64,000 nucleotides of DNA from NCBI GenBank assembly GCA_030737875.1, contig CM060911.1, forward strand, positions 91,532,599 to 91,596,598, read 5' to 3'. Within the stretch, counting starts at the first letter, position 1; each line of letters starts with the position of its first letter. Below are positions 59,311 to 64,000 of the stretch, piece after piece. The notes beneath the pieces are model-generated. The model worked only from the letters and a program-made list of their open reading frames with translations, did not search any database and was not told the origin of the DNA. The DNA is from Allium sativum. Taxonomy: Eukaryota > Streptophyta > Magnoliopsida > Asparagales > Amaryllidaceae. Position numbers and translations under genes: made by a program.

Positions 59311-60767
59311 AATATTTATATGTACTGTTTGTTTTATATAGATGCACTGTTTGAACACAAATGACTTTTGAAACCTTGTGTTGATGTTAGCGTTGAATGG
59401 AAATTCAAACGTTATTTTGATTTAATCAATAGATAATATCGATTAAGGAAGTGGCAACAACCAACCGTAAATGTATCATTTGTTTTAACCGCTATTGTTT
59501 TACCAAAAACCCACCGTGTGCGAAGCACGTGTTTCACCATACTTACTAAATGATTTGGTAAAGTGGATTCTTATATTAATAAGATAAATAAGTAAGTAGG
59601 CGAAGATTTACTTGATGATTAATAACAAGGATTTATTGTTCTAAGAACAATTAAATGAGATATTTACAAATAGATTATGGTTTATTCCATAGTAAGATTT
59701 GTTAAAATCAATTATTGCTTATTTAATAGTAAATGAGATTATTTAGAAACAAATTATTTTTCTATAGTAATCGATACAAGTGAAATTATTTGAATAAATA
59801 AATGTTATTTATTCAAAATGAAAAGCTTTGTTAGAATTGATTAGTTGGTAAATCGGGGCTAAATATTTACCAAGCAAACTGTTTTGATCAATAATTGGTT
59901 ATTTAATTAAGTTAGATTGGGCTGATTTATCTAATGTAATAAAATTGACGAATAGTTGATTTAATTTAAATAAGATTTTAAGGTATAAGGGATTTGTCCA
60001 AGGAAGACAAAGCGAAGAGGAATGTTTAAAAAGAGATTTGTCTAAGGAAGACAAAGCGGAGGAAAATGTTTAAATGGGTTTGAACAAGGAAGTTGAAGCT
60101 AATGTAAATAACCGAGTTTGCAAAATAAGGATATGGCGTCATAAAACCATATTTAAACTATAACAAGAAGTACGGTTGGCAGATTTTAAAGTAAAAAGGG
60201 TTAGAGTTACGAACTTATATTTATTCTAAGATAAGAATGTCGTTGTCCAAGGTCTGAGAGGTAATTAAAAATACCCCAACTTGAATGGCTTCACTATTAG
60301 CGAGGAATAGTATTTGTTTGTAACAGAAAGAGGTGTCAAGATTTTTGTAACGGAAAGAGGCGTTGAGATTAATTATAAAGTGGAGTATAATAGCATATTG
60401 CAAGTCTGTGAACTATAGCGATAAAATAACGCTGTTGAGGTTTAGGCGTGACTGTTGTGTCAATATTAGTTAAAAATGGAAATATTACAGCGTATGACAA
60501 GTTTGAACTATAACGTTAAATTAACGCTGTTGGCCAAGCTTAAGCGTGATTTTTGTATATAGCACTACTCCCTAGGGAAGGTAAACAGTTGTTTTGAAAT
60601 CCGCTTATTCTAAAGTAATAAGTAGCGATGATTTTTCCAATATTGGTTTCCATTTAAATTCAAACTATGATTGGTTTTATTGAAGTTGATTGACCCGGTG
60701 TTTTGTAAATACGAGGAATATCAAACTATAACGTCAATTTAACAATGCGTAATCAATCACTTATCTC

Positions 60768-62470
60768 TATCCCTTTTGTTTACAACATTCGATTTTTATA
60801 TTCACTTTACTATCGAATTCAATACGTCGATACAATGATTTCAAATTATCAAAATATCTTAAAAATATTCTAACTCCTTAAATTTCCGGAAAATTTCGCC
60901 ATAACCTCCCCTGTATCGGGAGCATCGGGAAATTTCGAATAGCTTCCCGGTATCTTCCTCAATCAAAAGGAAAAAGAAAAAGCCAAGCGGCTTGCCGATA
61001 CGGCGCATAAAACCCATATATGAATTTAAACATGTACCTTTTTGTCGAGCACATAAATTTAAATCTTCATATGCTTCATAAAAAACCTGCTTACACATGT
61101 TCACCTGTTTTCAATTCAACTCAATCCATTCGTTTGAATTCAAATTTGAATCGTTTGAATTCAGTTTCGCTCAATTATTCTTTAATTAGTCATTTTGCCT
61201 ATTTCACTTCTTTGTTGAACATACATGTTCAAATAAAATGCTTAACTTGCTCACAACCAAATTGAATTCCAATTTCAATACTAGTTTCCTTTTGATTTCG
61301 TATATAAATTCTCAAATCGAATTCACTTATTTAAAGCTCAATATTCATTCGAAATCTCATTAACTAATTTCTATTCGCATTAGTTAATTCCATTCAATAA
61401 ATCAAAAATCTGATTTCTATTTCAAAAATCATATTCATTTACACAACTTGAATTCGCATATATTTTGCAACTTACTCTGAAATTTTCTAAATCGAACTTC
61501 GGATTTTATTTGCTTAAAAATCCTTTTATAATATTAAATAAACCATTATGGTTTTAAAACGATTCTGGCGCTGCTTTTCTGAAAATTTGATTTTGACATA
61601 ACTCAAAATCTATATGACGAAATTCAGATTTTCCTCCTTCATTAGAAAACTATTATCAAACCGGTCCTGACGTTTCTTGTTTCGAAGAATTCTGACTTCA
61701 ATTGCACTCGGTATATTCAATTGAAGTTCGAATCGCCAATTTACGAACTGCAGCGCTGCGGCGAGTTCGTTTTAATTATATTTATAAATATAAACTTTTA
61801 AACTTCTTAAAATGAATTCAGTTCCATTTAATATATATATATTCATATATATTTCAAATTCCATTTGAATCTTTACATTTCAAATTCCATAGTTTTAAAT
61901 CCTGTATTCAAATCCCATTTGAAATCCTTTATTCGAATTCCATTTCAAATTCTTTATTCGAATTCCATTTCAAATCCTCTATTCGAATTCCCATTTTAAT
62001 TCAACTCCTTTTTGAATTTCTATATTTGAAATTCATACTTGAATTTAAATATCCAAACTCCATTTAAATTTCTATTTGAAATTCTAAATGTTTCAAATTC
62101 CATTTGAACTTCTATATTCCAATTTCTATATTTGAATTTTTATTGAAATTCAAATATTCACCCCTTTTTAAATTCTATATTCAAAATTCCATAGTTAAAA
62201 CCCATTTGAATTTCATATTCAAACCCCATAGATCAAATCCTTTTTGAATTCAATTTGAATCTCTTCTATTCAAATTTCATTTCCCATTTCCATTTGAATT
62301 CTAATATTCAACATCATTTCCAACACCATTTGAATTTCCATTATTCAAATTCATTTGAATTCCCTTGAATTCAAATTCCATTTCAAAACTATTTGGATTC
62401 CCTATTTTGAAATCCTATTTCAAAGTTTATTTCAAATTCTATTTTGAAATCTCATATTCTATTTTTAAAT
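60768..62470 (-). repeat. Giant-LTR fragment, AT-rich part of the element 2 family
   Basis: The complement of about 14130-15760 of element 2, including the CGCCGTATCGGCAAGCCGCTTGG block, the ACGAACT / GCAGCGCTGC hairpin (about 61740-61770) and the TTCAAAT-rich stretch (61800-62460). Confidence 0.8.
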
Positions 62471-63050
62471 CTGATAGATTAAAGAACAAATCGATAGATT
62501 AAAGAACAAATGGAATTTCTCTAGATAGGTGATCATACATCCTAATGGGTGCGACCCACATAGCCATGTTGCCTGCCCGATTTTTGTCATTTCCCGGTGG
62601 ATGAGGCTTGAGGTTTGAATTATCTTCCAGAACATCTGGCCATCATTCACTTTGAATGCCACATCGTCAGATCCATCGGAAATCACTAATTGATTCCCAC
62701 AAAAATACTCAGATTGTTAGGCTAAAGAAGTTTCCCTTCTATTCCACCAACTTCGTACGTTTGAAGGAATCAACGTACGTAACGCCCTTTGGAAATACTC
62801 TGTCAGACACTCGTCCATACAAGTTGTCCTGGGTCTGGACAAACCGAAGGCACTAACCTGTAAACAGGATAGCCCTTGCATAACTCCGTCTTCAAGATAT
62901 TCAGCATACTTGACTCGCAACGCTTATGCCAATACGGAGTGGTTCTCTGGATAATAATCCAACCGGTCTCTCCATATTAACAACGTTAAAATGGTCAAAA
63001 CTTTGACAGTCGGTGATTTAACTATCAAATGAAAACATGTCGGTGTGCAA
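62471..63050 (-). repeat. Giant-LTR fragment, hairpin module out of order
   Basis: Begins with a 19 bp tandem duplication (GATAGATTAAAGAACAAAT at 62471 and about 62491). Contains stem C TTGTCC (62824-62829) / GGACAA (62837-62842) and stem A TTTGACAGT (63002-63010) / ACTATCAAA (63021-63029). In the intact LTR this part lies on the other side of the preceding segment, so the order is shuffled. Confidence 0.75.
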
Positions 63051-63070
63051 ACAATGATATTATTTCCAAA

Positions 63071-64000
63071 AGGAAAGTTTAAAGAAATATTTTCAAATGC
63101 TTTAAGTAAAAGAATAATAGTTTAAAACAAGGAAATATTTTGCAAATAAAATACATATGAAAAGGAGATTTATAGAAATCGAATTAAGTGGTTAGAAGAA
63201 TGTATAGTTTATAAATATGTTTAAAGGAGAACTTGAATTGTCTAAAATAAACAGGATTTATAAATGAACAACGGAAGCGTGTGCGTCGCACACGGTATTT
63301 TATTCAAAACAACAATCATAGCGCTGTTGTTATAATAGATGTTGTAAATCTATATAGAAATTTTAACGCTGCCGTTATAATAACTATTTTAATAGCAATC
63401 TTAATGCTATGGTTATAATAAGTGTTTTAAAATGCTAGATAGCGGTTATAACGCTGTTGTTGAAAGCAATGTTTGGTTTAAAGTTGTGAGCTCTGAATAT
63501 TTCAAAGTGAATGATAGAAAGGGTTGGTTAGTGATATCGTTAATTAACGAATGATTTATGATTTAAGTCATAATAACGATGTTTATAACATTAGTAAATT
63601 CAAAGGATTTAGAAATGTTTTCTAACTGGAATAAAAGATGTTTTCTCAATAAAGAAATTATATATATATTGGAAATGTTTTCCGATATTCAAGTTAGAAA
63701 ATAAAAGTCATATTAAAGTTCTTATATTTCGGATGCAGGGAATTATAACACCATTGTTATAATCAAGTGATTCCTGAAAAGGAAGTGGATTCATAATCGA
63801 ATCCGAGAGCAACGTAAGGAAGCGTGTTAAAAGATTGGGAAGATGAACCGTGTCTATTTCGAAGTTAGAAATGTTGCTCAGTTAAGGTCTGAGAGGTAAT
63901 TATACCCCAACTTGATTGACTTTAGTTTTAACTAAGAAGTGGATAAGGTTCGAGAGTGAAAGTGATTAAGTGGATTTAGTAAATGAGTGAAATGGTGAGT
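63071..64000 (+). repeat. Direct repeat, copy 2 (family 6), continues past window
   Basis: Matches 54164-55095. It starts abruptly at the word TTTCCAAAAGGAAA, where the DNA to the left is the complement of about 55341-55368. Confidence 0.93.

Larger units (their letters stand above)
58231..60725 (+). repeat. Family 7 giant-LTR piece (leader, intron, body)
   Basis: Plus-strand LTR DNA with leader (58231-59069), the segment also found inverted at 51832-51973, a putative intron (59070-59277), the acceptor hairpin, the GTGTGCGAAGCACGTG block (59516) and the AGGTCTGAGAGGTA block (60247-60284). It resembles element 3 in several blocks and ends near GACCCGGTGTTTTG. Confidence 0.6.

Overview
This window is plant nuclear DNA, most likely from a eudicot and from repeat-rich heterochromatin. 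The evidence is the high AT content, LTRs primed by initiator-Met tRNA (TGGTATCAGAGC), TATA boxes of plant form, one CACTA-type transposon end, and a single recognisable host exon. Nothing bacterial is present. Almost everything is nested LTR-retrotransposon DNA. The only clear protein-coding sequences are a truncated Ty3/gypsy gag-protease gene (46130-47281) and the first exon of a small secreted cysteine-containing peptide (42519-42659), which an LTR interrupts.

Layout. Positions 1-11315 hold element 1 (minus strand): a partial LTR, a 2.2 kb internal region with no gene, and a complete 5.05 kb LTR. Positions 11518-24289 hold element 2 (plus strand): two LTRs of about 5.85 kb around only 1071 bp of internal DNA, with a perfect CTATG target duplication. 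Both sit inside the left LTR of element 3 (plus strand; visible at 11316-11517 and 24290-28680), which has a 1.47 kb internal region and a complete 6.36 kb right LTR (30153-36513). Element 3 appears to have landed in the terminal repeat of a CACTA transposon whose other end is at 40449. Positions 40450-42659 are the least repetitive stretch and hold a compound microsatellite, a fold-back element and the host exon with its TATA box. Element 4 (from 42660) is a more conventional gypsy element: a 3.28 kb LTR, a primer site and gag-protease, cut off at 47270. Positions 47279-64000 are a patchwork of LTR and internal pieces in both orientations, all related to elements 1-3.

The main point of interest is that elements 1-3 and the patchwork pieces form one superfamily of gene-less, giant-LTR retrotransposons. 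They share non-coding modules rather than proteins. The modules are a set of short hairpins whose stems differ in sequence between families but stay base-paired, a putative intron in the LTR leader with a self-complementary 5' splice site, a motif near the LTR end complementary to that splice site, a hairpin in the internal leader, and a relic of the pol C-terminus (SNFEDEIILRG) next to the polypurine tract. The relic implies descent from, and probably mobilisation by, an autonomous Ty3/gypsy element. All RNA-structure claims come from reading the sequence by eye and were not computed.
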